Origin: CAYUCE01 sp964443275
Lineage (GTDB): Bacteria > Bipolaricaulota > Bipolaricaulia > CAYUCE01
Length of the DNA: 34,035 bases
NCBI GenBank assembly: GCA_964443275.1
Contig: CAYUCE010000018.1
Location: 1-34,035 of the forward strand
Direction of reading: 5' to 3'
Shown here in pieces: positions 1-8,104 of this stretch; positions within the stretch are counted from its first letter, which is position 1; every line of letters begins with the position of its first letter. Below the pieces are notes generated by a model that searched no databases, had not been told where the DNA came from, and saw nothing but the letters and a program-made list of their open reading frames with translations. The position numbers and the translations under genes are program-made.

Positions 1-1
1 C

Positions 2-520
2 GGCTCTGATACCTGGGCTACTTCCGCTTGCCTGGGTAAAGCCATTAAAAAACTTCCTTCCTATGATCTAATTATATGTGGGGAGAAGACGGTGGATGGA
101 GACACCGGCCAGGTGGGACCGGAGGTGGCCGAGTATTTGTCCGTTCCTCATATAGCTTATGTTTCCAAAATCGGGGAGAGAGCAGCCGATTACTTAAAAG
201 CCGAGGCTCAAGCTTGGGGTAAAGTTTTTGTAAAGAAGCTGAGCCTGCCCGGCCTGATAACGGTGACTAAAGATTTAAACGAACCACGTCTTCCTTCTTT
301 TAAGGACAAGATGAAGGCTAGAAATGCGAACATTAACCAATGGGGGATGGAAGATATCGGTGGGGATCCGGAAGATTTTGGAATCAAGGGATCTCCTACC
401 CGGGTGGCCAATACAGAGGTTCCCCCTCCTTTGAAGCGAGAAACCCAAATTTTTAGAGACCGGCCGTCAAAAGCAGCCGGTAAGCTCCTAAAAGAATTAA
501 AAAAGAGGGTGATTAGTTAG
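2..520 (+). CDS. etfB: Electron transfer flavoprotein subunit beta, C-terminal part (5' end outside window)
   Basis: The frame is open from base 2, so the N-terminus lies outside the window. The visible part starts with the family motif GSDTWATS, followed by LPSYDLIICGEKTVDGDTGQ, the flavin/AMP-binding stretch of EtfB, and VGPEVAEYL. The C-terminal arm with the basic segment SPTRVANTEVPPP, which wraps around EtfA in this family, is also present. EtfB binds the second nucleotide cofactor (FAD in bifurcating Etfs, AMP in ordinary ones) and passes electrons between NADH or a dehydrogenase and the EtfA flavin in the cytoplasm. The etfA start codon directly follows this stop codon, so the two are translated together. 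Whether this Etf bifurcates cannot be decided without the missing N-terminus. Confidence 0.95.
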   Translation, partial: GSDTWATSACLGKAIKKLPSYDLIICGEKTVDGDTGQVGPEVAEYLSVPHIAYVSKIGERAADYLKAEAQAWGKVFVKKLSLPGLITVTKDLNEPRLPSFKDKMKARNANINQWGMEDIGGDPEDFGIKGSPTRVANTEVPPPLKRETQIFRDRPSKAAGKLLKELKKRVIS

Positions 521-1510
521 ATGGGACCTATCCTAGTATTTGCGGAAACCAGGGGTGGCGAAATACATCCGGTGACTTATGAGCTATTGGGCAAAGGAAG
601 AGAGCTGGCGGAAAAGCTGGAAGCCAAACTGGCGGTCCTTCTTTTAGCAGGTGAGGGGATAGACCCTCAGGAATTGATATATCGGGGGGCGGATAAAGTC
701 TTCTTCCAACAGGACGAACGATTCCAGATACCGGATGAAATAATTTACAAGGATGCAGCCCTAAATTTAGTACAGGAGATCCAGTCTCCCATCTTCCTGA
801 TCGGTGCCACTCATTTTGGAAGATCCTTGGCCCCACGGATAGCTATGGCCCTACATGCAGGATTAACTGCCGATTGTATTGATCTGCGGATTGACAAAGA
901 GGGCAATTTCCTGCAGATCAGGCCGGCTTTTAGCGGCAATATCCTGGCCCATATAAAAACCAGGACCAAACCTCAAATGGCTACCGTTCGGTACAAAGAA
1001 ATGCCGGAAGCAGCTAGAGATACTAGCCGGCAAGGAGAGATAATCAAAAAAGAATACGATTTACCTGATCAAGTCACCGGAATAGAGGTTATCAAGGAGC
1101 TGGACAAATCGGGGGTTAACTTGCCGGAAGCGGAAGTGATTGTGTCCGGTGGGAGGGGGCTTAAAAGTAAGGAAGATTTTAAGTTACTAAGTGAGCTGGC
1201 CGAACTATTGGGAGCTCAAGTAGGCTCCAGCCGGCCTCTAGTGGATGAAGGATGGATTAACCGTGATCATCAAGTGGGTTACAGCGGGAACCGGGTTACA
1301 CCCAAAATTTATATAGCTTGTGGTATATCCGGACAGGCCCAGCACTTAGCGGGGATGAAGGATTCGGCCATAATTATGGCCATAAATAAGGACCCTTCAG
1401 CTCCCATATTTGAATACTCAGATTATGGTATCGTGGGAGACCTATACGAAGTAGTACCTGAACTTATAAAAAAATTAAGGGAGGAGAAAATTGGATCGAA
1501 AACTAGTTAA
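521..1510 (+). CDS. etfA: Electron transfer flavoprotein subunit alpha
   Basis: The protein has 329 residues, normal for EtfA. The N-terminal Rossmann-like domain begins MGPILVFAETRGGEIHPVTYELL. The C-terminal FAD domain carries the standard signature: SRPLVDEGWI, QVGYSGNRVTPKIYIACGIS, GQAQHLAGM and INKDPSAPIF. It forms a heterodimer with EtfB and holds the electron-carrying FAD. There is no N-terminal ferredoxin domain, unlike the LctC subunit of Acetobacterium woodii. ATG abuts the etfB stop codon. The 3' end overlaps the following dehydrogenase gene by 20 bases, so the three genes form one operon. The genetic link to a GlcD-type enzyme suggests that this Etf is its electron acceptor. Confidence 0.96.
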   Translation: MGPILVFAETRGGEIHPVTYELLGKGRELAEKLEAKLAVLLLAGEGIDPQELIYRGADKVFFQQDERFQIPDEIIYKDAALNLVQEIQSPIFLIGATHFGRSLAPRIAMALHAGLTADCIDLRIDKEGNFLQIRPAFSGNILAHIKTRTKPQMATVRYKEMPEAARDTSRQGEIIKKEYDLPDQVTGIEVIKELDKSGVNLPEAEVIVSGGRGLKSKEDFKLLSELAELLGAQVGSSRPLVDEGWINRDHQVGYSGNRVTPKIYIACGISGQAQHLAGMKDSAIIMAINKDPSAPIFEYSDYGIVGDLYEVVPELIKKLREEKIGSKTS

Positions 1511-2891
1511 AGAACTTATTTCCATTACCGGGGAAGACTGGGTGGTTACCCAACCCGAACAGCTAAAAAATTACATAAATGATGAAACTCCCCGGCCAGC
1601 TGCCCCACAGGCTAGTGAGGATGTAATACTTATAAAGCCAGAAAACTCTGGACAGATAGCGAGCATCTTAAAGCTAGCAAATCGGAAAGAAATTCCAGTA
1701 ATCCCTCGAGGTGGGGGTACCGGGCTTTGTGGAGGAGCTATAGCTACCGCACCCAGCGTTATCCTTTCCCTAGAGCGATTAAATAAAATTATTGAACTAG
1801 ATGAAGCCAACATGATGATTACTTCCCAAGCAGGAGTAACTTTAGACGCATTATTTGACCGAGTAGAGGAAACTGAAGATCTATTCTTCCCTCCTCACCC
1901 GGGGGACGTGGGAGCACAGGTCGGTGGGTTGGTAGCAGCCAATGCCGGTGGAGCTCGAGCAGTGACTTATGGAGTGATCAGAAATTACGTTAAAGGGATG
2001 AAAGTGGTTCTACCTACCGGAGAGGAGATAAAACTGGGAGGTAAGGTGCTTAAAAATAACACCGGTTATGATTTGATGCATCTTTTAATAGGTAGCGAAG
2101 GGACCCTGGGGATAATAACTGAAGTTACTCTTAGGCTTTATCCAAAACCTAAAGAAAGCGCCACCTTGGTTATCTCCTATCCAGATCGTCATCGAGCCAT
2201 TGCTACTGTACCGGCTCTTCTTAAGGAAGGTATAATGCCTCTGGCCGTGGAATATGTGGAAAAGGACTTAATTGAAGAGTCGGCCGATCATCTGGGTAAA
2301 AAATGGCCGGCAAAAGAAGGAGAAGCCTTTTTAATTATCATAATAACCGGTAACTATGAAGAGGAACTTTATTCACTAGGAGAAGCCATATCTGCTATCA
2401 GTGAGGAAAATGATAATTTAGATATTCTGTTTGCCGCCAGAAGACAGGAGCAGGATAATATCTTAGATATTAGGAGTAACATCTATACGGCCTTGGAAGA
2501 AGATACCGCTGATATACTGGACGTTACCGTACCCCCGGCCGGTATCGGAAAGCTAATGGATAGAATAGATGCCATAGGCCAAGAAGTTGGGACCCATATT
2601 CCCATGTACGGACATGCTGCCGATGGAAACCTGCATCCACATATTATGAAGGTAAATGGAGAAACTCCCCATTATTTTGAAGAAGCCAAAGAGAGGATTT
2701 ATAAAGAAACTATTGAACTAGGAGGGGTAATAACTGGTGAGCACGGGGTAGGTAGCACCCGAGTCAAAAACTTATCTTTAATGCATGGTCAAAAAGAGAT
2801 AGGATTGATGAAAGGGATAAAGAGAGTTTTTGACCCCAATGGCATACTAAATCCCGGCAAAGTGGTGGGAGATTTGCTTTTTCGAGATTGA
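1491..2891 (+). CDS. glcD: GlcD-type FAD-linked dehydrogenase (D-lactate/glycolate class), Etf-coupled
   Basis: The protein has 466 residues, the usual length for the GlcD/LctD group. The N-terminal FAD_binding_4 (PCMH) domain shows PRGGGTGLCGGA and PPHPGDVGAQVGGLVAANAGG. The C-terminal FAD-oxidase domain shows MYGHAADGNLHPHI with the conserved His residues, and near the end GEHGVGSTR and FDPNGILNPGKV. The family oxidises a 2-hydroxy acid to a 2-oxo acid. The start is TTG at 1491, chosen because a GGGAGGAG ribosome-binding site lies just upstream at 1480-1487. It overlaps etfA. The etfB-etfA-glcD order matches the lactate dehydrogenase/Etf complex of acetogens that couples lactate oxidation to NAD and ferredoxin, but the substrate could also be glycolate or 2-hydroxyglutarate. 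Confidence 0.9.
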   Translation: MDRKLVKELISITGEDWVVTQPEQLKNYINDETPRPAAPQASEDVILIKPENSGQIASILKLANRKEIPVIPRGGGTGLCGGAIATAPSVILSLERLNKIIELDEANMMITSQAGVTLDALFDRVEETEDLFFPPHPGDVGAQVGGLVAANAGGARAVTYGVIRNYVKGMKVVLPTGEEIKLGGKVLKNNTGYDLMHLLIGSEGTLGIITEVTLRLYPKPKESATLVISYPDRHRAIATVPALLKEGIMPLAVEYVEKDLIEESADHLGKKWPAKEGEAFLIIIITGNYEEELYSLGEAISAISEENDNLDILFAARRQEQDNILDIRSNIYTALEEDTADILDVTVPPAGIGKLMDRIDAIGQEVGTHIPMYGHAADGNLHPHIMKVNGETPHYFEEAKERIYKETIELGGVITGEHGVGSTRVKNLSLMHGQKEIGLMKGIKRVFDPNGILNPGKVVGDLLFRD

Positions 2892-2895
2892 GGCA

Positions 2896-5800
2896 TCAAG
2901 ATACGATATCTAGCTCATGGTCATTTTCGTCCCATGCTTTGAGGTTAATTCCCATACTCCTTAACTCTCGCACCAATACCTTAAATGACTCGGGCAGGCC
3001 GCATCTAGGAAATTCCTCGTCTTTGAGGATGGCTTTATAAAGCTGGACCCTGCCCCTGGTATCATCTGACTTTAAGGTGAGCATCTCCTGTAAGGTACTG
3101 GCTGCACCGTAAGCCTCCAGGGCCCAAATTTCCATCTCCCCTAACCTTTGACCCCCGAATTGGGCTTTGCCACCCAGAGGCTGCTGAGTGGTGAGCGAAT
3201 AGGGTCCGGTCGAACGGGCATGCAGTTTTTCATCCGCAATATGTTCTAGTTTCATTATATACATATTCCCTACTGCCACCGGGTGATCAAAGGGCTGACC
3301 GGTTCTACCATCTCGCAAGGTTACTTTGCCATCACCAAAGTCACCAGCATCCAGACCTTTTTCCACTCTAACTTTGGTTAACTCTTTCAAGATTTCCTCC
3401 TCTTCTGCCCCTTCAAAGACGGGAGTGGCTACCTTCACTTCTTTAAGTTGGGCCAGCCATCCTAAATGGGTTTCAAGAACCTGACCTAAGTTCATCCGAG
3501 AAGGAACACTTAATGGGTTAAGTAATATATCTAGTGGAGTACCGTCCGGCAAGAAAGGCATCTCTTCCTCGGGCAAAATCTTGGCAATTACTCCTTTGTT
3601 CCCGTGCCTTCCGGACAATTTATCCCCTACGGAGATTTTCTTTCTTTGGGCAACATATACCTTAACTAGTTCACTTACCCCGGTATCTAGCTCCGGTTCG
3701 TTTTCTTTGGTAAATTTCTTGACTTTAATTACCTTACTACCTTCCGGGGTAGGAGGAAGGCGCATAGAGCTGTCCTTTACGTTTCGGGCCCTTTCCCCAA
3801 ATATAGACCGGAATATACGCTCCTCTGGAGTTGGTTCGCTCTCTCCGCGGGGAGTTATCTTACCTACTAGGATATCACCGGTTCCCACCTCGGTTCCCAC
3901 CCTAACTATCCCGTCCTCGTCCAGATTTTTTAGCTCTTCCTTGCTGATTCCGGGAATATCGGAGGTAATTTCCTCCGGTCCCAGTTTAGTTTCCTCAGCC
4001 TTAATTTCATATTCCTGAATATGAATGGAATCGAGTACATCCTCCTTGACCAACCTCTCGCTGATAACTATTGCATCCTCATAGTTATAACCTTCATAGG
4101 GAATAAAACCTACCATTAAGTTAGCTCCCAAAGCCAATTCTCCCTGATCGCAGGCCGGCCCGTCGGCTAAAACGTCTCCTTTTTGGACTTTGTCCCCCCT
4201 ACAAACGATAGGCTTTTGGTGAACCAAGGTATCCTGATTGGACCGCTCAAAAGTAACTAGGTCGTACTTATCCTCCTTTCCCTCCTCATTTATAATCACG
4301 ATTTGATTTGCAGTTACCCTTTTCACCCTACCTTCTCTTTGGGCAATAACCAACAGTCCTGAATCCCTGGCCGTCCTTTCCTCCATTCCGGTCCCTACAT
4401 AGGGACTTTGCGTCTTCAAAAGAGGCATAGCTTGACGCTGCATGTTAGCCCCCATCAAAGCACGGTTTGAATCATCATGCTCTAAGAAAGGAATCAAAGA
4501 AGCGGACACTCCCACTAGGGCTTTTGGAGAAACCTCCACGTAATCAACTTCCTCCGGAGCTACCAAACGAAGCTCCTCCTCTCCGGTCCTTATTTCTACC
4601 CTTTCGGCTTGGATATAACCTTCATCGTCCATTTTTATGGTGGCCGGGGCAATGTTATGCTCTTGCTCTTCATCGGCCATTAAATAGTCTATTTGATCCG
4701 TTACCCTCCCCTCTTCCACTTTTCTATAGGGAGCTTCCAAGAATCCAAAATCGTTAACTCGGGCGTAGTTAGCCATGGAAGTTATCAGGCCTATATTTTG
4801 ACCTTCCGGGGTCTCTATCGGACATATTCTGTCATAGTGGGAAGAATGCACATCCCGTACATCCAAGCCCGCCCTGCGCTTGCTTAATCCGCCTCCTAAT
4901 GCGTTGAGTCGCCTTTTATGGGTAAGCTCCGCTAGAGGGTTTGACTGCTCCATAAACTGGGACATGCGACCGGTGTAAAACAACCTATTCAAAGAGCTCT
5001 GTACCACTCGGGCTGAGACTAAGCTTCTAAGACCCCCGGAGTCATCCAGAGAGTACTTGCCTAGCTTGTCCCGGGTTATCCTTTCCATTCTTTTCAGTCC
5101 CCCGCGCAGGCCATCTCTTATTGTATCACCAGGAGTCTTTATATGCTTGTTGGCTAAATGATCTTTATCGTCAAGCAGATTTTCATTAGCTGGTACTTTT
5201 AGCAACCGGTCTAAGGTGTGAATTATATCAGCAGATTCTAATACGGTTTCTTTACTTTCGTTTTGTTTCAGCTTCTTGTTTATCATAAACCGTCCTACTT
5301 GAGATAAATAGTAGCGATCGGAGTTAAAATAGAGTTGTTCAAAGTATTCTTGAGCACGGGAGCTGGGAGCTCTATCAGTTGCTCTAAGCTTTTTGTAAAT
5401 TAGCTTTATGGCATCTTCACGGGATTCAACCGTGTCTTTATCCAGGCTATTTTGAATATATTTATTGATTAAGCGGACTTGGCTGGGCTTTGCCTTAACC
5501 ACCTCATCCAACACCTCAGCAGTTATTTCCTCGCCCTCCTCAAGAATTACCGTTGAGTTTTTTTGAATCCTCTCACTTACCTTGTAACCGATATAATTTT
5601 CTAACTTCTCTTTCTTGACCGGATTTAAGGTAAATTGATAGCGCTTTATTATCTCCTTTTCACTCCATCCCAATGCTTTAAGGAGGGTAGTAACCGGTAT
5701 TTTGCCTTTCCGGTCCAAACTGCATATAATTCTCTCCCTTTTGCTATTTAAGTTAAGTTCCAACCAAGCACCGAATTCAGGTAGGATATGAGCGCGGTAC

Positions 5801-6240
5801 TCCCCCGGTGATTCTTGTGTAAAGTAAACCCCGGGTGATCTGGTAAGCTGATTCACAATCACGTTCTCCGATCCGTTTATGATGAAAGTGCCTCTTTCGG
5901 TCATAACCGGAATTTCCGCCAAAAAAAGCTCTTCTTCCTTTAAGACTTTACCACCCCCTACTAACCTTCCTTCAACCACTAACGGATAGGCATAGGTTAA
6001 GTTTTTATCTCGACAGTCACTCTTGCCGGTGTGGGGCTCTTCTAAATGAGGATCAGCCAGCTCCAAGGCCAGCGCTTCCTGATCATCCTTTTTACCACTT
6101 CGGATGGGAGAAATTTCCTCAAAAAGCTCTTCTATTCCCTTATCTATAAAACGCCTGTAGGACTCAATCTGATTGGCCAAAAGATAAGGAAGGTCCATTA
6201 CCTCTTTGAGCTTACCGTAGGATATTCTTTTATTATTCAT
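2896..6240 (-). CDS. rpoB: DNA-directed RNA polymerase subunit beta
   Basis: This is the 1114-residue beta subunit of RNA polymerase, short for the family (B. subtilis about 1190, E. coli 1342), so lineage-specific insertions are absent. All core regions are present: the rifampicin-pocket segment SQFMEQSNPLAELTHKRRL, ICPIETPEG, SNRALMGANMQRQAMPLL, GYNYEDAIVISERL, GRHGNKGVIAKI, RMNLGQVLETHLG and the C-terminal clamp-connecting ARSTGPYSLTTQQPLGGKAQ. The C-terminus (SFKVLVRELRSMGINL) is a normal RpoB end, so the gene is complete. It is the last gene of the ribosomal block, 90 bases after rplL. Unusually, rpoC does not follow: a converging gene ends 4 bases away. The rifampicin pocket deviates from the consensus (see findings). 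Confidence 0.99.
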   Translation of the reverse strand: MNNKRISYGKLKEVMDLPYLLANQIESYRRFIDKGIEELFEEISPIRSGKKDDQEALALELADPHLEEPHTGKSDCRDKNLTYAYPLVVEGRLVGGGKVLKEEELFLAEIPVMTERGTFIINGSENVIVNQLTRSPGVYFTQESPGEYRAHILPEFGAWLELNLNSKRERIICSLDRKGKIPVTTLLKALGWSEKEIIKRYQFTLNPVKKEKLENYIGYKVSERIQKNSTVILEEGEEITAEVLDEVVKAKPSQVRLINKYIQNSLDKDTVESREDAIKLIYKKLRATDRAPSSRAQEYFEQLYFNSDRYYLSQVGRFMINKKLKQNESKETVLESADIIHTLDRLLKVPANENLLDDKDHLANKHIKTPGDTIRDGLRGGLKRMERITRDKLGKYSLDDSGGLRSLVSARVVQSSLNRLFYTGRMSQFMEQSNPLAELTHKRRLNALGGGLSKRRAGLDVRDVHSSHYDRICPIETPEGQNIGLITSMANYARVNDFGFLEAPYRKVEEGRVTDQIDYLMADEEQEHNIAPATIKMDDEGYIQAERVEIRTGEEELRLVAPEEVDYVEVSPKALVGVSASLIPFLEHDDSNRALMGANMQRQAMPLLKTQSPYVGTGMEERTARDSGLLVIAQREGRVKRVTANQIVIINEEGKEDKYDLVTFERSNQDTLVHQKPIVCRGDKVQKGDVLADGPACDQGELALGANLMVGFIPYEGYNYEDAIVISERLVKEDVLDSIHIQEYEIKAEETKLGPEEITSDIPGISKEELKNLDEDGIVRVGTEVGTGDILVGKITPRGESEPTPEERIFRSIFGERARNVKDSSMRLPPTPEGSKVIKVKKFTKENEPELDTGVSELVKVYVAQRKKISVGDKLSGRHGNKGVIAKILPEEEMPFLPDGTPLDILLNPLSVPSRMNLGQVLETHLGWLAQLKEVKVATPVFEGAEEEEILKELTKVRVEKGLDAGDFGDGKVTLRDGRTGQPFDHPVAVGNMYIMKLEHIADEKLHARSTGPYSLTTQQPLGGKAQFGGQRLGEMEIWALEAYGAASTLQEMLTLKSDDTRGRVQLYKAILKDEEFPRCGLPESFKVLVRELRSMGINLKAWDENDHELDIVS

Positions 6241-6330
6241 AATATTAGGTTTGGTTTTAAAAAGGGTAATTTTATTCTAGCAAAGCCGGCGATTTCAGTC
6301 TTGCTTATTAATGGCAAGTTACAGAATTCA

Positions 6331-6702
6331 TCAACGCAGCTCCACCTCGGCTCCCAATTCCTCTAATTCCGCCACTATTTTATTTCCCTCTTCCTCATCT
6401 ACTCCCTCTTTTATGGTAGAGGGCAAATCATCAACCAAAGATTTGCATTCCTTAAGACCCTTTCCGGTTATTTCCTTGACTTTTTTGATTACCGGTATCT
6501 TCTTCTGGCCCGGGTTGGTCAGCACTACGTCCAGAGTGGTTTTCTCCTCCGCTTGGGCCTCTTCACCTGGCGCAGCTTGGACTACGGTAGGGGCCCCAGC
6601 TTCAGCACTTACATTAAACCTCTCCTCTATCGATTCCACTAAATCCGCCAAATTCTTCACGCTCATCTGTTCAATTGATTCTAAAATTTCTTCTTTGGTC
6701 AT
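6331..6702 (-). CDS. rplL: 50S ribosomal protein L7/L12
   Basis: The protein has 123 residues, typical of L7/L12. The N-terminal dimerisation domain (MTKEEILESIEQMSVKNLADLV) is followed by an Ala/Glu-rich hinge near residues 35-52. The globular C-terminal domain carries KIPVIKKVKEITGKGLKECKSLV, the surface that recruits translation factors to the ribosomal stalk. The ATG is 3 bases downstream of the rplJ stop with an AGGGAGGAAAG ribosome-binding site inside the end of rplJ, consistent with translational coupling. Stalk proteins L10 and L12 are co-transcribed here as in most bacteria. Confidence 0.98.
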   Translation of the reverse strand: MTKEEILESIEQMSVKNLADLVESIEERFNVSAEAGAPTVVQAAPGEEAQAEEKTTLDVVLTNPGQKKIPVIKKVKEITGKGLKECKSLVDDLPSTIKEGVDEEEGNKIVAELEELGAEVELR

Positions 6703-6705
6703 CGT

Positions 6706-7230
6706 TTACTTTCCTCCCTTTTCCTTATTCTTCCGTACTTCATTTAGTCCGATTGCTAGCTTTTGTATAATTGCTTTTAAAGAAGTAGCAAGCTTTTGAA
6801 TTGGACTGCGAGTGACAAAAACAAGTTGAGCTAAAAGCTCCTCTCGAGACGGTATACTGGCATATTTATAGACTTCATCCGCTTCCACTCGCTCTCGTTC
6901 AAAGATGCCACCTTTCAACTTAAACTCATCAAAATCCTTTGTTAACTTCTCTCCTATTTTGAAGGGAAGCACCGGGTCATCATATCCAAAGCAGATACCA
7001 ATAGGGCCCTCCAACCAGTCCTCAATCTCCACCCCGCTTTCCCTGGCGGCAATTTTAGCCAGGGTATTTTTTATCACCTTATAATCCATCCCCTCCTTTG
7101 TTATCTCTTCCCGTAACTTTACCATCTGATTGGCATCCAGTCCTTTAAAATCAGTGAGGACTAAAGAGCTAGCCTTTTCCAACTGCTCTTTTAACCGGGC
7201 TACTTCCTCTTTTTTTCTCTCTCTGGTCAT
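6706..7230 (-). CDS. rplJ: 50S ribosomal protein L10
   Basis: This is the stalk base protein that anchors L12 dimers. The N-terminal domain (TRERKKEEVARLKEQLEKAS, LVLTDFKGLDANQMVKLREE, YKVIKNTLAKIAA) is typical of L10, and the C-terminal helix (residues about 130-170) binds L12. I place the start at the ATG at 7230. An in-frame TTG at 7236 has a GGGAG site at better spacing (9 bases), so the true start may be two codons earlier; a further TTG at 7245 directly abuts GGGAG and is unlikely. The gene is preceded by an unusual repeat-rich spacer after rplA, in the place where L10 leaders that control rplJL expression are normally found. Confidence 0.96.
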   Translation of the reverse strand: MTRERKKEEVARLKEQLEKASSLVLTDFKGLDANQMVKLREEITKEGMDYKVIKNTLAKIAARESGVEIEDWLEGPIGICFGYDDPVLPFKIGEKLTKDFDEFKLKGGIFERERVEADEVYKYASIPSREELLAQLVFVTRSPIQKLATSLKAIIQKLAIGLNEVRKNKEKGGK

Positions 7231-7256
7231 TACCAATAAAACCAACTCCCAAGTTT

Positions 7257-7341
7257 AGGTACTAGGTCTTAGGTATTAGGATTTAGTTAAAGACTAACTT
7301 CTCCTGGCCCCATTTCCCTAATCCCTAAATCCCAAATCCTA
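7257..7341 (-). repeat. Heptamer-based imperfect inverted repeat with embedded G-quadruplex motif in the rplA-rplJ spacer
   Basis: On the plus strand, 7257-7286 reads as heptads beginning TAGG (TAGGTAC, TAGGTCT, TAGGTAT, TAGGATT). The segments 7270-7286 and 7325-7341 form an inverted repeat of 17 positions with 14 identities; one of the three mismatches becomes a G-U pair in the transcript. The distal arm starts inside the rplA stop codon. In the transcribed (minus) sense, 7308-7333 reads GGG-N5-GGG-N4-GGG-N4-GGGG, which fits the canonical G-quadruplex pattern and shares bases with the hairpin arm. The two folds therefore exclude each other. The element sits where L10-type autoregulatory leaders occur; any regulatory role is inference. 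Confidence 0.75.
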
Positions 7342-8058
7342 CAACATCTTACTTAAAGCTTCTTCTCGCACCTGATTAGGGTCGATTTTTATTCCCGGCC
7401 CCATAGTGGAGGAAATGACTACCCCTCTCAAGTACTTGCTTTTCACTTCTTCCGGCCTCTCCTCAAATACACTCATGGCAAAATCAATTAGATTTTCGTA
7501 AAGTTCATCACCGGAAAAAGAGCACTTCCCAAAAATCCCATGCAGGTTACCGTACTCATCAACTCTAAACTCCACTCTTCCCTTCTTGAGTTCCTCTACG
7601 GCCTTTCCGATATCCGAGGTGACCGTACCACTTTTGGGGCTGGGCATCATTCCTCTAGGGCCCAGAATTCGCCCTAATTTCCCCACAACTTCCATCATTT
7701 CGGGAGTAGCCACTACCTGGTCGAAATCCAGCCAACCTTCTTCTATCTTTTCAGCCAAATCAGCACCACCCACGTAATCAGCTCCGGCTTCCTCTGCTTT
7801 TTCAACATCAGCCCCTTTGACAAAAGCTAGGACGGTTACATCCTTACCGGTACCGTGAGTGAGCAAAGTGGTTCCCCGGATACGCTGCTCGGTCTTCTTG
7901 GGGTTTACTCCCAACTTGAAAGTTAACTCGCAGGATTCCGCAAAATTAGCGGTGCAAGAATCTTTTAGCTTCTGGATTCCCTCTTCAATTGAATATATCT
8001 TCTCTCTATCTATTTTTTCTCTAGTTTGTACATATCTTCTGCTTCTTTTGGATGGCAT
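7339..8058 (-). CDS. rplA: 50S ribosomal protein L1
   Basis: The protein has 239 residues, standard for L1, the protein of the mobile ribosomal L1 stalk that binds 23S rRNA helices and often represses its own mRNA. Recognisable blocks are YSIEEGIQKLKDSCTANFAE at the N-terminus, the central Rossmann-like domain with GADYVGGADLAEKIEEGWLD, the signature GRILGPRGMMPSPKSGTVT, and the C-terminal YLRGVVISSTMGPGIKID. The start is ATG with an AAGGAA ribosome-binding site. It lies between rplK (46-base gap) and rplJ in the usual order. Its stop codon is part of the inverted repeat described separately. Confidence 0.98.
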   Translation of the reverse strand: MPSKRSRRYVQTREKIDREKIYSIEEGIQKLKDSCTANFAESCELTFKLGVNPKKTEQRIRGTTLLTHGTGKDVTVLAFVKGADVEKAEEAGADYVGGADLAEKIEEGWLDFDQVVATPEMMEVVGKLGRILGPRGMMPSPKSGTVTSDIGKAVEELKKGRVEFRVDEYGNLHGIFGKCSFSGDELYENLIDFAMSVFEERPEEVKSKYLRGVVISSTMGPGIKIDPNQVREEALSKML

Positions 8059-8104
8059 AATTTCCTTGAATTTTTTTACTAACCTGGATTTGTACTAGGA
8101 TTCC

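Noticed and set aside
1..2891. Hidden or degraded rpoC downstream of rpoB
   Set aside because: Both strands of this stretch are filled by well-conserved Etf and GlcD genes; no beta-prime motif such as NADFDGDQM can be read.
3581..4018. Long open frame on the plus strand opposite rpoB
   Set aside because: It lies entirely antisense to conserved RpoB codons, has Ser/Pro/Leu-rich low-complexity content and no ribosome-binding site. It is a shadow frame.
6311..6799. Plus-strand frame of about 160 codons over rplL and rplJ
   Set aside because: Antisense to two certain ribosomal protein genes and Ser/Phe-rich, typical of the complement of Lys/Glu-rich coding sequence.
7257..7341. CRISPR array
   Set aside because: Units are 7 bases without spacers; no array of 25-40-base repeats occurs anywhere in the window.
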